From assembly GCF_001509795.1 (NCBI RefSeq), contig NZ_LLZN01000063.1, forward strand, positions 1 through 64,000: 64,000 nt of DNA. Reading direction: 5' to 3'. Below are positions 47,497-55,872 of the stretch, in pieces. The position numbers and the translations under genes were made by a program. The notes under the pieces are model-generated. The model was given only the letters and a program-made list of their open reading frames with translations. It was not told the DNA's origin and made no database searches. The stretch is from Streptomyces sp. NRRL WC-3605. Lineage in GTDB: Bacteria; Actinomycetota; Actinomycetes; Streptomycetales; Streptomycetaceae. The first letter of the stretch is position 1. Each line of letters begins with the position of its first letter.

Positions 47497-48309
47497 ATGA
47501 TCAACGTGTCCGACCAGCATGCACCACGGTCTCTCATCGTCACGCTCTACGGCGCCTACGGCCGCCATGTGTCCGGCCCGCTGCCGGTGGCCGAGCTGAT
47601 CAGACTGCTGGCGGCGGTGGGCGTCGACGCGCCCTCCGTCCGCTCCTCGGTGTCCCGGCTGAAGCGGCGCGGCCTGCTGCTGCCGGCCCGGACGGAGCGG
47701 GGCGCGGCGGGGTACGAACTGTCGTCCGAGGCGCGGCAGTTGCTCGACGACGGCGACCGCCGTATCTACGCCACCGCGCCGCCCGAGGACGAGGGCTGGG
47801 TGCTCGCGGTGTTCTCGGTGCCGGAGTCGGAGCGGCAGAAACGGCATGTGCTGCGCTCCCGGCTGGCGGGGCTCGGCTTCGGCACGGCGGCGCCGGGTGT
47901 GTGGATCGCGCCCGCCCGGCTGCACGAGGAGGCCCGGCACAGCCTGGAGCGGCTGCGGCTCGACGCGTACGTGGACTTCTTCCGGGGGGAGCATCTCGGT
48001 TTCACGCCGACGGCCGAGGCCGTCGCCCGCTGGTGGGACCTGGCCGCGATCGCCAAGGAGCACGAGGCGTTCCTCGACCGGCACGCGCGCGTGCTGCGCG
48101 CCTGGGAGCGGCGGGCGGACACCGATCCGGAGGAGGCGTACCGCGACTATCTGCTCGCCCTGGACTCCTGGCGGCACCTGCCGTACACCGATCCGGGGCT
48201 GCCCGCGCGGCTGCTGCCGCCGGACTGGCCGGGCGCGCGGTCGGCCGCCGTCTTCCGCGGGCTGCACGAGCGGCTGCGGGACGCGGGGGCCGTGTACGCC
48301 GGTCTGTGA
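47497..48309 (+). CDS. PaaX-family transcriptional regulator
   Basis: A 270-residue repressor of the PaaX family, which senses aryl-CoA thioesters such as phenylacetyl-CoA. The N-terminal winged helix (about 10-80, APSVRSSVSRLKRRGLLLPA) binds DNA. The middle domain (DEGWVLAVFSVPESERQKRH) and the C-terminal helical domain match PaaX. ATG 47497 was chosen; GTG 47506 is possible and neither has a strong ribosome-binding site. Its neighbours suggest it controls this cluster and responds to the CoA thioester made by the adjacent ligase. It converges on the monooxygenase gene with an 11-bp gap. Confidence 0.88.
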   Translation: MINVSDQHAPRSLIVTLYGAYGRHVSGPLPVAELIRLLAAVGVDAPSVRSSVSRLKRRGLLLPARTERGAAGYELSSEARQLLDDGDRRIYATAPPEDEGWVLAVFSVPESERQKRHVLRSRLAGLGFGTAAPGVWIAPARLHEEARHSLERLRLDAYVDFFRGEHLGFTPTAEAVARWWDLAAIAKEHEAFLDRHARVLRAWERRADTDPEEAYRDYLLALDSWRHLPYTDPGLPARLLPPDWPGARSAAVFRGLHERLRDAGAVYAGL

Positions 48310-48320
48310 GGCCCCGTTCC

Positions 48321-50669
48321 TCAGCCGTCCAGGGTGAGCCGGGGTTTCGGGGCGTCGGTGCGGCCGGTCTGCGGGCGGCGGCTGCCCGCCCGGTAGGGGG
48401 CCGGCCAGACGGCTCCCGGACCGTCGTAGCCCTGCTCGGCGGCGGCGTGCAGCGTCCAGTGCGGGTCGTACAGGTGGGGACGGGCGAGGGCGCACAGGTC
48501 GGTGCGGCCGGCGAGGATCAGGGAGTTGACGTCGTCCCAGGAGGAGATGGCGCCGACGGCGATCACCGGGCGGCCGGTGGCGTTCCGGATCCGGTCCGCG
48601 TACGGCGTCTGGTAGGACCGTCCGAACTCGGGGCGCTCGTCGGCGACGACCTGCCCGGTGGAGACGTCGATGGCGTCGGCGCCGTGCTGGGCGAAGGCGC
48701 GGGCGATGTCCACGGCGTCCTCGGCGCCGGTGCCGCCCTCGGCCCAGTCGGTGGCGGAGATCCGGACGGTCATGGGCCGTTCCTCGGGCCAGACGGCTCG
48801 TACGGCGTCGAAGACCTCCAGCGGGAAGCGGAGCCGGCGGTCGAGGGAGCCGCCGTAGGCGTCGGTGCGCCGGTTGGTGAGCGGGGAGAGGAAGCCGGAG
48901 AGCAGATAGCCGTGCGCGCAGTGCAGTTCGAGGAGGTCGAAGCCGGCGCGGGCGGCCCGCCAGGCGGCGGCCGTGAACTGCTCGCGGATGTCGGTGAGCT
49001 GGGAGCGGGTGAGTTCGCGCGGGGTCTGGGAGTCCGGCCGGTACGGGATCGGGGAGGCGGCGGCCAGGGGCCAGTTGCCCTCGTCCAGCGGCTCGTCCAT
49101 GCCCTCCCACATCAGCTTGGTCGAGCCCTTGCGGCCGCTGTGGCCGAGCTGGACGCCGATGGCGGTGCCGGGTGCCTGGGTGTGCACGAACCGTACGACG
49201 CGCTTCCACGCCTCGGCCTGCCAGCCGGTGTAGAGGCCCGCGCAGCCGGGGGTGATGCGGCCCTCGGGGCTGACGCACACCATCTCGGTCATCACCAGGC
49301 CGGCGCCGCCGAGGGCGCGGGCGCCGAGGTGGACGAGGTGGAAGTCGCCGGGAACGCCGTCGGTGGCGGAGTACATGTCCATCGGGGACACCACGACGCG
49401 GTTGCGCAGGGTCAGTCCGCGCAGCCGGAACGGGGTGAACATGGGGGGTGTGCCCGGTGGGCAGCCGAAGTCGCGTTCCACGGCCTCGGTGAAGGAGGCG
49501 TCGCGCAGCCGCAGGTTGCCGTGGGTGACGCGGCGGCTGCGGGTGAGCAGGTTGAACGCGAACTGGCGGGGCGGCTGGTCGAGGTAGAGGCCGATGTTCT
49601 CGAACCATTCGAGGCTGGCGCGGGCGGCCCGCTGTGTGGAGGCGACGACGGGCTTGCGTTCGGCCTCGTAGGCGGCGAGCGCGGCGGGGACGTCGGGCTG
49701 TTCGGTCAGGCAGGCGGCGAGCGCGAGGGCGTCCTCGACGGCGAGTTTGGTGCCGGAGCCGATGGAGAAGTGGGCGGTGTGGGCGGCGTCCCCGAGGAGG
49801 ACGACGTTGCCGTGCGACCAGTGCTCGTTGACGACGGTGCGGAAGCTGGTCCAGGCGGACTTGTTGGACTTCAGGGTGCGTCCGCCGAGGGCGTCGGCGA
49901 AGATCTTGGCGCAGCGTGCGACGGACTCCTGCTCGTCGAGTTCGTCGAACCCGGCGGCCCGCCAGACCTCTTCGCGCATCTCGACGATGACGGTCGAGGC
50001 GCCGGATTGATCCTGTGGCCCGGAGGGCCTCGTCGAGGGGTGGCGGTCGGGTGACGGGCGGGAATAGGGGTAGCCGTGCAGCTGCATCACGCCGTGCTCG
50101 GTCTCGGCGATCTCGAAGCGGAAGGCGTCGAAGGCGAAGTCGGCGGCGAGCCAGATGTAGCGGCAGCGGTGGGTGGCCACATGGGGGCGGAACACATGGC
50201 TGTAGGTGTCGCGGATGGTGCTGTGCACACCGTCGGCGGCGACGACGAGGTCATGGGTGGCGGCCAGCCGGTCCACGTCCGGGGCCTCGGAGCGGAACCG
50301 GAGCTCGACGCCGAGGTCGCGGCACCGGTCGTGCAGGATCTGCAGGAGGCGTTTCCTGCCGAGGGCGGCGAAGCCGTGTCCGCCGGAGGTGTGGCGGGTG
50401 CCGGCGTGCACGATGTCGATGTCGTCCCAGCGGACGAAGTGTTCCTGGAGGGCGGTGTGCACCACGGGGTCGGCGTGCTCGATGCCGCCGAGGGTCTCGT
50501 CGGAGAGGACCACGCCGAAGCCGAAGGTGTCGTCGGGGGCGTTGCGCTCCCAGACGGTGACCTGGCGGGCGGGGTCGAGGCGCTTGAGGAGCGCCGCCGC
50601 GTAGAGGCCGCCGGGGCCGCCGCCGACGACGGCGACCCGCAGGGGGCTGTTCTGGACGGCCACGGTCAC
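48321..50669 (-). CDS. Bifunctional aryl-CoA monooxygenase/reductase (2-aminobenzoyl-CoA or salicylyl-CoA type)
   Basis: A 782-residue fusion of two flavoproteins. Residues 1-390 are a class A FAD monooxygenase with VAVVGGGPGGLYAAALLKRL and the late FAD motif VVLLGDAAHTAHFSIGSG. Residues 405-750 are an Old Yellow Enzyme-type FMN reductase (MFTPFRLRGLTLRNRVVVSP, ELHCAHGYLLSGFLSP). The order and length fit 2-aminobenzoyl-CoA monooxygenase/reductase of Azoarcus evansii; similar fused proteins are also annotated as salicylyl-CoA 5-hydroxylase/oxidoreductase. It would hydroxylate and then reduce the aromatic ring of the CoA ester. GTG 50669 overlaps the hydratase stop by 4 bp; GTG 50663 is an alternative. 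Confidence 0.88.
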   Translation of the reverse strand: MTVAVQNSPLRVAVVGGGPGGLYAAALLKRLDPARQVTVWERNAPDDTFGFGVVLSDETLGGIEHADPVVHTALQEHFVRWDDIDIVHAGTRHTSGGHGFAALGRKRLLQILHDRCRDLGVELRFRSEAPDVDRLAATHDLVVAADGVHSTIRDTYSHVFRPHVATHRCRYIWLAADFAFDAFRFEIAETEHGVMQLHGYPYSRPSPDRHPSTRPSGPQDQSGASTVIVEMREEVWRAAGFDELDEQESVARCAKIFADALGGRTLKSNKSAWTSFRTVVNEHWSHGNVVLLGDAAHTAHFSIGSGTKLAVEDALALAACLTEQPDVPAALAAYEAERKPVVASTQRAARASLEWFENIGLYLDQPPRQFAFNLLTRSRRVTHGNLRLRDASFTEAVERDFGCPPGTPPMFTPFRLRGLTLRNRVVVSPMDMYSATDGVPGDFHLVHLGARALGGAGLVMTEMVCVSPEGRITPGCAGLYTGWQAEAWKRVVRFVHTQAPGTAIGVQLGHSGRKGSTKLMWEGMDEPLDEGNWPLAAASPIPYRPDSQTPRELTRSQLTDIREQFTAAAWRAARAGFDLLELHCAHGYLLSGFLSPLTNRRTDAYGGSLDRRLRFPLEVFDAVRAVWPEERPMTVRISATDWAEGGTGAEDAVDIARAFAQHGADAIDVSTGQVVADERPEFGRSYQTPYADRIRNATGRPVIAVGAISSWDDVNSLILAGRTDLCALARPHLYDPHWTLHAAAEQGYDGPGAVWPAPYRAGSRRPQTGRTDAPKPRLTLDG

Positions 50670-51493
50670 CGCCCCCGCCACTTGGGAGGCCGCTTCTCGG
50701 TGAAGGCGGCGTGGAACTCGGCGTAGTCCTCGCCGTTCATGAGGAGGGCCTGGGTGGAGGCGTCCATCTCGACGGCCGCCGCGAGCGGCATGTCCAGTTC
50801 GGCGGTGAGGAGCGCCTTGGTCTGGGCGTACGCGAGGGCGGGGCCGTCGGCCAGGCGGCGGGCCAGGGCCTGGGCGGCCTCGTCGGCCCGCCCTTCCTCG
50901 GTCAGCTCGCTGATCAGGCCGATCCGCTCGGCCTCGGGGGCGCGGACCGTGTCGCCGAGCATCAGCAGCCGGGTGGCGTGTCCGAGGCCGACGACGCGGG
51001 GCAGCAGGTAGGCGGCGCCCATGTCGCCGCCGGAGAGGCCGACGCGGGTGAAGAGGAAGGCGAACCGGGCGCTGGGGTCGGCGACCCGGAAGTCGGCGGC
51101 CAGCGCGAGGACGGCGCCGGCGCCGGCGGCCACGCCGTGCAGGGCCGCGATCACCGGGAACGGGCACTCGCGTACGGCGCGGACGACCTGTCCGGTCATG
51201 CGGTTGAAGTCGAGGAGCTGGGCGGTGTCCATGGAGAGGGTGGCGCCGATGATGTCGTCGACGTCGCCGCCGGAGCAGAAGCCGCGGCCCTCGCCGGCCA
51301 GGACGAGGGCGCGCACGGCCCGCTCCCGGGACAGTTCGGCGAGCAGGTCGCGCAGGTCGGCGTAGGCGCCGAAGGTGAGCGCGTTGAGCTTGTCGGGGCG
51401 GGCCAGGGTGACGGTGGCGACTCCGTCGGTGTGTTCGACCCGCAGATGCTCCCAGTCGGAGGTGCGGGCGGCGGAGCCGGTGAAGGGACTCAT
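50666..51493 (-). CDS. Enoyl-CoA hydratase/isomerase family protein
   Basis: A 275-residue crotonase-fold enzyme. The oxyanion-hole motifs are visible: GRGFCSGGDVDDI and AALHGVAAGAGAVLALAADF. At the first catalytic-Glu position there is A (GAGAVLAL) instead of E, and the second region reads FLFTRVGLSGGDMGAAYLLP, so it may be an isomerase or ring-CoA hydrolase-type member rather than a true hydratase. ATG 51493 has GGAGG nine bases upstream. It is the first gene of the operon with the bifunctional monooxygenase and likely acts on its ring product. Confidence 0.87.
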   Translation of the reverse strand: MSPFTGSAARTSDWEHLRVEHTDGVATVTLARPDKLNALTFGAYADLRDLLAELSRERAVRALVLAGEGRGFCSGGDVDDIIGATLSMDTAQLLDFNRMTGQVVRAVRECPFPVIAALHGVAAGAGAVLALAADFRVADPSARFAFLFTRVGLSGGDMGAAYLLPRVVGLGHATRLLMLGDTVRAPEAERIGLISELTEEGRADEAAQALARRLADGPALAYAQTKALLTAELDMPLAAAVEMDASTQALLMNGEDYAEFHAAFTEKRPPKWRGR

Positions 51494-51533
51494 GACGTGC
51501 GGCCTCCCCAGGGCGGACGGCGGGCACTGCCTC

Positions 51534-51558
51534 GGTGAGCTCACCCCTTCGAGCTCAC
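51534..51558. promoter_or_regulatory. GAGCTCAC repeats upstream of the aryl-CoA operon
   Basis: GGTGAGCTCACC (51534-51545) is a perfect 12-bp palindrome, and GAGCTCAC recurs at 51551-51558, 14 bp further. A TGATAACT -10-like element lies just upstream on the minus strand (near 51565-51573). These are candidate operators for the PaaX-type regulator. The 335-bp gap 51494-51828 holds no gene. Confidence 0.45.
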
Positions 51559-51811
51559 TCCCGAAGTTATCACCTGTCTTTGACCGTCGTCACGACCGCG
51601 CGATAAGGCGTTCCGGCGCACTCCGCGGCGACGGGCCGTGACCTGCGGCTGTCACATCCGTCACGACTCGTCGACGCGCGTGTAACGGCGGGGCTCCCCC
51701 GGCGAGGGCGGGCGCCGGCCTGGGTATGCCGCCCAGCAGCCGGGGCGATGGCCCCGGGCGGTGCCCGCCGGACGCTCGGACGGACGGCGCCGTACCATTC
51801 ATAAGGTTGAA

Positions 51812-51827
51812 AGCAGGACAGCCTGCT
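51812..51827 (+). promoter_or_regulatory. Small hairpin covering the ribosome-binding site
   Basis: AGCAGG and CCTGCT pair around ACAG just before ATG 51829. The AGGA that should bind the ribosome is in the stem, so translation could depend on its opening. Confidence 0.35.
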
Positions 51828-51828
51828 C

Positions 51829-52281
51829 ATGAACGGACCCGCCTTGCACGATCGCCCCTTGCCCTCCGCCTCCTGGCGTGTCGCACTGCCGCACACCGCC
51901 GCGGCCGTGCCGGTCGCGCGCGCCCTGGTCCGTACGGCGCTGGCGGATCTGGAGCATGCGGCGGACAGCGACACCGCGGAGCTGCTGACGGCGGAGCTGG
52001 TCGCGAACGCCGTGGAGCACACACCCGGGGACGGCCCGATAGAGCTGGTGGTGGACCTGCACCCGTCGGGCTGCCAGGTCGAGGTCCACGACCCGGACCC
52101 GGCGCCGCCGGGCCATCTGACGCGGCCCCTGGTGGAGGAACCCGACCCGTGGCAGGAGCACGGCCGGGGCCTGCTGCTGATCCGGGCGCTCAGCTCGTCG
52201 TGCGGCCACCGCCCGACGGCGTCCGGCAAGGCGGTCTGGTTCCGGCTGCCGGTCGTGCCGGCCCAGCGCCGGCCGCACTGA
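51829..52281 (+). CDS. RsbW-like ATP-binding anti-sigma-type kinase
   Basis: A 150-residue stand-alone HATPase_c protein of the anti-sigma regulator family that is expanded in Streptomyces. The N-box is ELVANAVEHT, the G1 motif VEVHDPDP, and the G2 motif HGRGLLLIRALSSSCG. It probably binds and phosphorylates an anti-anti-sigma factor in a partner switch. No sigma factor or antagonist is adjacent; its target could be anywhere in the genome. It lies 10 kb from an RsbU-like phosphatase with a homologous kinase domain. It converges on argF with 10 bp between stops. Confidence 0.85.
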   Translation: MNGPALHDRPLPSASWRVALPHTAAAVPVARALVRTALADLEHAADSDTAELLTAELVANAVEHTPGDGPIELVVDLHPSGCQVEVHDPDPAPPGHLTRPLVEEPDPWQEHGRGLLLIRALSSSCGHRPTASGKAVWFRLPVVPAQRRPH

Positions 52282-52291
52282 CCAGGGGCGC

Positions 52292-53299
52292 TCAGGCCAT
52301 CGTCGCCACCAGGACCGCCTTGATCGTGTGCAGGCGGTTCTCCGCCTCGTCGAAGACCACCGAGTGCTCCGACTCGAAGACCTCGTCGGTGACCTCCAGG
52401 GACGACAGGCCGTGGGACGCGAAGATCTCCTGGCCGACCTTCGTGCCGAGGTCGTGGAAGGCGGGCAGGCAGTGCAGGAACTTCACGTCCGGGTTGCCCG
52501 TGGCCCGCAGCACGTCCATGGTCACGGCGTAGGCGCCGAGGGCGGCGATCCGCTCGTCCCAGACCTCCTTCGGCTCCCCCATGGACACCCAGACGTCGGT
52601 GGCGACGAAGTCGGCGCCGAGGACGCCCTCGTCGACCTTCTCGGTGAGGGTGACGCGGGCTCCGCTGACCGCGGCGAGCTCCTGGGCCCGCTCGACGACC
52701 GACGCGGCCGGCCAGTACGCCTGCGGGGCGACGATCCGGACGTCCATGCCCAGCAGGGCGCCGGTGATCAGGTAGGAGTTGCCCATGTTGAAGCGGGCGT
52801 CGCCCAGGTAGGCGAAGGCGATACCGTTCACGGGCTCGGCGCAGTGCTCGGTCATGGTGAGCACGTCCGCCAGCATCTGGGTGGGGTGCCAGTCGTCGGT
52901 GAGGCCGTTGAAGACGGGCACGCCCGAGAACGCGGCCAGCTCCTCGACCTTGGCCTGGCTGTCCCCCCGGTACTCGATCCCGTCGTACATCCGCCCGAGG
53001 ACCCGCGCGGTGTCCTTCACGGACTCCTTGTGGCCGATCTGGGAGCCCGTGGGGTCCAGGTAGGTCGTGGAGGCGCCCTGATCGGCGGCGGCGACCTCGA
53101 AGGCGCAGCGGGTGCGCGTCGACGTCTTCTCGAAGATCAGGGCGATGTTCCGGCCGCGCAGGTACTGGGTCTCGTTCCCGGCCTTCTTGGCCGCCTTCAG
53201 CTCGGCGGCCAGCTCGACGAGCCCGAGGAACTCCTCCCGGGTGAAGTCGAGCTCCTTGAGGAAGGGGCGGCCGGCGAGGGCGGTCGGGACAGTCGCCAT
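52292..53299 (-). CDS. argF: Ornithine carbamoyltransferase
   Basis: A 335-residue transcarbamylase interconverting ornithine plus carbamoyl phosphate and citrulline. The carbamoyl-phosphate site STRTR is at 60-64, with HPTQ in the middle and the ornithine site HCLPAFHD near the C-terminus. Next to arginine deiminase it could work in the catabolic direction (ArcB role), but it may also serve biosynthesis. Which role applies cannot be read from the sequence; no carbamate kinase gene is here. ATG 53299 has GGAG seven bases upstream. Confidence 0.94.
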   Translation of the reverse strand: MATVPTALAGRPFLKELDFTREEFLGLVELAAELKAAKKAGNETQYLRGRNIALIFEKTSTRTRCAFEVAAADQGASTTYLDPTGSQIGHKESVKDTARVLGRMYDGIEYRGDSQAKVEELAAFSGVPVFNGLTDDWHPTQMLADVLTMTEHCAEPVNGIAFAYLGDARFNMGNSYLITGALLGMDVRIVAPQAYWPAASVVERAQELAAVSGARVTLTEKVDEGVLGADFVATDVWVSMGEPKEVWDERIAALGAYAVTMDVLRATGNPDVKFLHCLPAFHDLGTKVGQEIFASHGLSSLEVTDEVFESEHSVVFDEAENRLHTIKAVLVATMA

Positions 53300-53340
53300 G
53301 GGGGCGCTCCAGAGATGCGGGAAACGTAGACAGTGAAAGT

Positions 53341-53367
53341 CTATACGACCTTCAGAATTAATATACG
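53341..53367. promoter_or_regulatory. AT-rich argF control region with 20-bp-spaced TATACG repeats
   Basis: TATACG occurs at 53342-53347 and 53362-53367, exactly 20 bp apart, flanking GAATTAATA. It is among the most AT-rich stretches in the window and lies 42-68 bp before argF. It probably holds the promoter and may hold an ArgR site. Confidence 0.45.
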
Positions 53368-53425
53368 GCGACCCCTACGTCGATAGAGCCGTCACGACCA
53401 CCCCGCCCGCCCGTCTGCCCACGCG

Positions 53426-53457
53426 CCCGTCCGCCTCCCCGCCCGTCCGCCTCCCCG
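53426..53457. repeat. Two identical 16-bp tandem repeats after arcA
   Basis: CCCGTCCGCCTCCCCG occurs twice, at 53426-53441 and 53442-53457, directly after the arcA stop. Confidence 0.7.
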
Positions 53458-53458
53458 C

Positions 53459-54682
53459 CTAGACGGCGTCGCGCTCGATGGGGCAGCTCATGCAGCGCGG
53501 GCCGCCCCTCCCCCGGCCCAGCTCGCTGCCCGGGATCTCGATCACCTCGACACCCTGCTTGCGCAGATGCGTGTTGGTGGTGGCGTTGCGCTCGTAGGCG
53601 ACGACGACTCCGGGCTCGACGGCCAGCACGTTGCAGCCGTCGTCCCACTGCTCCCGCTCGGCGGAGTGCACGTCCTGGGTGGCGGTCAGCACACGGATCT
53701 CACTGAGGCCGAGAGCGGCGGCGATCGCGCGGTGCATGTGCTCCGGCGGATGGTCGGTGACCTTCAGCTCCTTGTCGGCGGCGCCCGGTTCGATCGTGTA
53801 GGAGCGGAGCATGCCGAGGCCGGCGTACTGGGTGAAGACGTCTCCGTCGACCTGGGTCATCACGGTGTCGAGGTGCATCAGTGCCCGCCGCTTGGGCATG
53901 TCGAGGGCGACGATCGTACGGGCCGACCCGGCGGCGAACAGCTTGTGGGCGAGCATCTCGACGGCCTGCGGGGTGGTGCGCTCGCTCATGCCGATGAGGA
54001 CCGCGCCGCTGCCGATGACCAGGACGTCGCCGCCCTCGATGGTGGACGGGTAGTCGGCCTGCCCCTCGGACCAGACGTGGAAGTCCTCGTCCCGGAAGAG
54101 CGGGTGGTGCCGGTAGATCGCCTCGAAGTGCACGGTCTCGCGCTGCCGGGCGGGCCAGCGCATCGCGTTGACGGAGACGCCGTCGTAGATCCAGGCGGAG
54201 GTGTCCCGGGTGAACAGGTGGTTGGGCAGCGGCGCGAGGAGGAAGTCGTCGAGCTCCATGACGTGGAAGCGCACCGAGATCGGCTCGGCGTGGGCGTCCA
54301 GGAACTCGCGCTTGGTCATGCCGCCGACGAGCGCCTCGGCGAGCTCGGGCGCGGGCAGCCCTTCGAAGGCGGCACGGAGGTGGTCGGTGGCGAGCACCCC
54401 GTACTCCTTCTCGTCGAAGACCCGGTCGAGGACGAGCTTCCGGGCCGCCGGGATCTCCAGGGCCTCGGTGAGCAGGTCGCCGAACAGGTGGACCTCGACC
54501 CCCCGGTCGCGCAGCACGTCCGCGAACCCGTCGTGCTCGGCGCGCGCCCGGCGCACCCAGAGCACGTCGTCGAAGAGCAGGGCGTCCTTGTTGCTGGGGG
54601 TGAGCCTTTTGAGCTCCAGATCGGGCCGGTGAAGGATGACGCGGCGCAGCCGCCCGGCCTCGGAGTCGACATGCAGTCCCAT
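53459..54682 (-). CDS. arcA: Arginine deiminase
   Basis: A 407-residue guanidine-modifying enzyme that hydrolyses arginine to citrulline and ammonia. The catalytic Cys is C397 in [14 protein letters not shown]. His and Asp residues of the site lie in [15 protein letters not shown], and [10 protein letters not shown] holds a conserved Arg/Asp pair. Citrulline can be used by the adjacent ornithine carbamoyltransferase. In Streptomyces the role of this pathway under aerobic growth is unclear. ATG 54682 has AGGA seven bases upstream; an in-frame upstream codon has no signal. A 159-bp gap separates it from argF, so each may have its own promoter. Confidence 0.94.
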   Translation of the reverse strand: MGLHVDSEAGRLRRVILHRPDLELKRLTPSNKDALLFDDVLWVRRARAEHDGFADVLRDRGVEVHLFGDLLTEALEIPAARKLVLDRVFDEKEYGVLATDHLRAAFEGLPAPELAEALVGGMTKREFLDAHAEPISVRFHVMELDDFLLAPLPNHLFTRDTSAWIYDGVSVNAMRWPARQRETVHFEAIYRHHPLFRDEDFHVWSEGQADYPSTIEGGDVLVIGSGAVLIGMSERTTPQAVEMLAHKLFAAGSARTIVALDMPKRRALMHLDTVMTQVDGDVFTQYAGLGMLRSYTIEPGAADKELKVTDHPPEHMHRAIAAALGLSEIRVLTATQDVHSAEREQWDDGCNVLAVEPGVVVAYERNATTNTHLRKQGVEVIEIPGSELGRGRGGPRCMSCPIERDAV

Positions 54683-54747
54683 GCCTCCATCCTGGCCAAA
54701 GAGGCCCGCGTTCACCCCCTCCTTACGCAGGACTTCTTCTCGTCCTC

Positions 54748-54788
54748 TTGACGACAAGTGGCGGGAGCGCTTATCGTCGTCATGACGA
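54748..54788 (+). promoter_or_regulatory. Promoter and operator of the SPFH gene
   Basis: TTGACG (54748-54753), an 18-bp spacer and TATCGT (54772-54777) form a promoter. TCGTCATGACGA (54777-54788) is a perfect 12-bp palindrome just after the -10. Another TGACGA copy lies at the -35, so one regulator could span both. Confidence 0.5.
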
Positions 54789-54807
54789 GAAAGAGGGGGC
54801 AGGCTTC

Positions 54808-55872
54808 ATGGCCGACATCACCCGGCGCCTGGGCTGGCGCCATCTGCGCGGTGCGCCCACCGCGCACGTCCGCCACCACCGCGGCGGAAAGCTGCTGCAC
54901 GACGGCCCCGGCCTCAGCTTCTGGTACCGGGCGCTGACCGCCGCGCTCTCCGAGGTCCCCGTCGACGACCGGGAACTGGCGATGACGTTCCACGCCCGCA
55001 CGTCCGACTTCCAGGACGTGGCCGTGCAGGCGACCGTCACCTATCGGATCAGCGACCCCGCCGTCGCGGCGGCCCGCCTGGACTTCTCCATCGACCCGGA
55101 CACGGGCGTCTGGCGGGGCGCCCCGCTGGAGCAGCTCGGGACGCTCCTGACGGAGACGGCCCAGCAGCACGCCCTGGACGTCCTGGCCCGTACGCCGCTG
55201 GCGGCGGCCCTGGCCGACGGGGTCAGCGCGGTGCGGGAGCGGATCGCGGCCGGACTGGCCGGGGAGCCCCGGCTGCCGGAGACGGGCATCGAGGTCGTCG
55301 CCGTGCGGGTGGTGGCCCTGCGCCCCGAGCCCGAGGTGGAGCGGGCGCTGCGTACCCCGGCCCGGGAGCAGATCCAGCAGGAGGCGGACCGGGCGACGTA
55401 CGAACGGCGGGCGGTGGCCGTCGAGCGGGAGCGCGCGATCGCCGAGAACGAGCTGGCCAGCCAGATCGAACTCGCGCGCCGCGAGGAGCAGTTGGTCGAC
55501 CAGCGCGGCACCAACGCCCGCCGGGAGGCCGAGGAGGGCGCCGCCGCTGACGCCGTGCGCGCCGAGGCGGAGGCGGCCCGCACGGTACGGCTCGCGGACG
55601 CGGAGGCGGCCCGGACCGTACGGCTCGCGGAGGCGGAGGCCACCCGGTCCGTGCGGCTCGCGAAGGCCGAGGCCGAGGGGGCGCGCGAGGTCGGCGAGGC
55701 GCGGGCGCAGGCCCAGGCGGCCTGGCTGCGGGTGCACGCCGACGTGGACGTGGCGACCCTGCACGCGCTCACCGGGACCCGGCTGGCGGAGAACCTGCCG
55801 CGGATCGACAGCGTGACCGTGACGCCGGATCTGCTGACCGGGCTGCTCAGCCGGCTGGGAGCGCGGGAGTGA
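54808..55872 (+). CDS. SPFH/band 7 domain protein with coiled-coil tail
   Basis: A 354-residue protein. An SPFH domain spans about 20-200 (FQDVAVQATVTYRISDPAVA is typical). A long alanine/glutamate-rich coiled coil follows to about 320, as in flotillin-like proteins. Three 11-residue repeats (AARTVRLADAE type) occur at 256-288. There is no hydrophobic N-terminal hairpin, so membrane contact would be peripheral. SPFH proteins assemble into cages or scaffold membrane patches. ATG 54808 is preceded by a purine-rich GAGGGGGCAGG. The stop overlaps the NAD-kinase-like gene by 4 bp, so the two proteins are likely partners. Confidence 0.85.
   Translation: MADITRRLGWRHLRGAPTAHVRHHRGGKLLHDGPGLSFWYRALTAALSEVPVDDRELAMTFHARTSDFQDVAVQATVTYRISDPAVAAARLDFSIDPDTGVWRGAPLEQLGTLLTETAQQHALDVLARTPLAAALADGVSAVRERIAAGLAGEPRLPETGIEVVAVRVVALRPEPEVERALRTPAREQIQQEADRATYERRAVAVERERAIAENELASQIELARREEQLVDQRGTNARREAEEGAAADAVRAEAEAARTVRLADAEAARTVRLAEAEATRSVRLAKAEAEGAREVGEARAQAQAAWLRVHADVDVATLHALTGTRLAENLPRIDSVTVTPDLLTGLLSRLGARE
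55573..55671 (+). repeat. Three 33-bp coding repeats in the SPFH coiled coil
   Basis: Units 55573-55605, 55606-55638 and 55639-55671 encode AARTVRLADAE, AARTVRLAEAE and ATRSVRLAKAE. They are 11-residue (hendecad) units that keep coiled-coil phase. Confidence 0.8.

Noticed and set aside
45508..49608. 1366-codon minus-strand frame across the ligase, PaaX and monooxygenase genes
   Set aside because: It spans genes on both strands in a shadow frame and has no recognisable motif.
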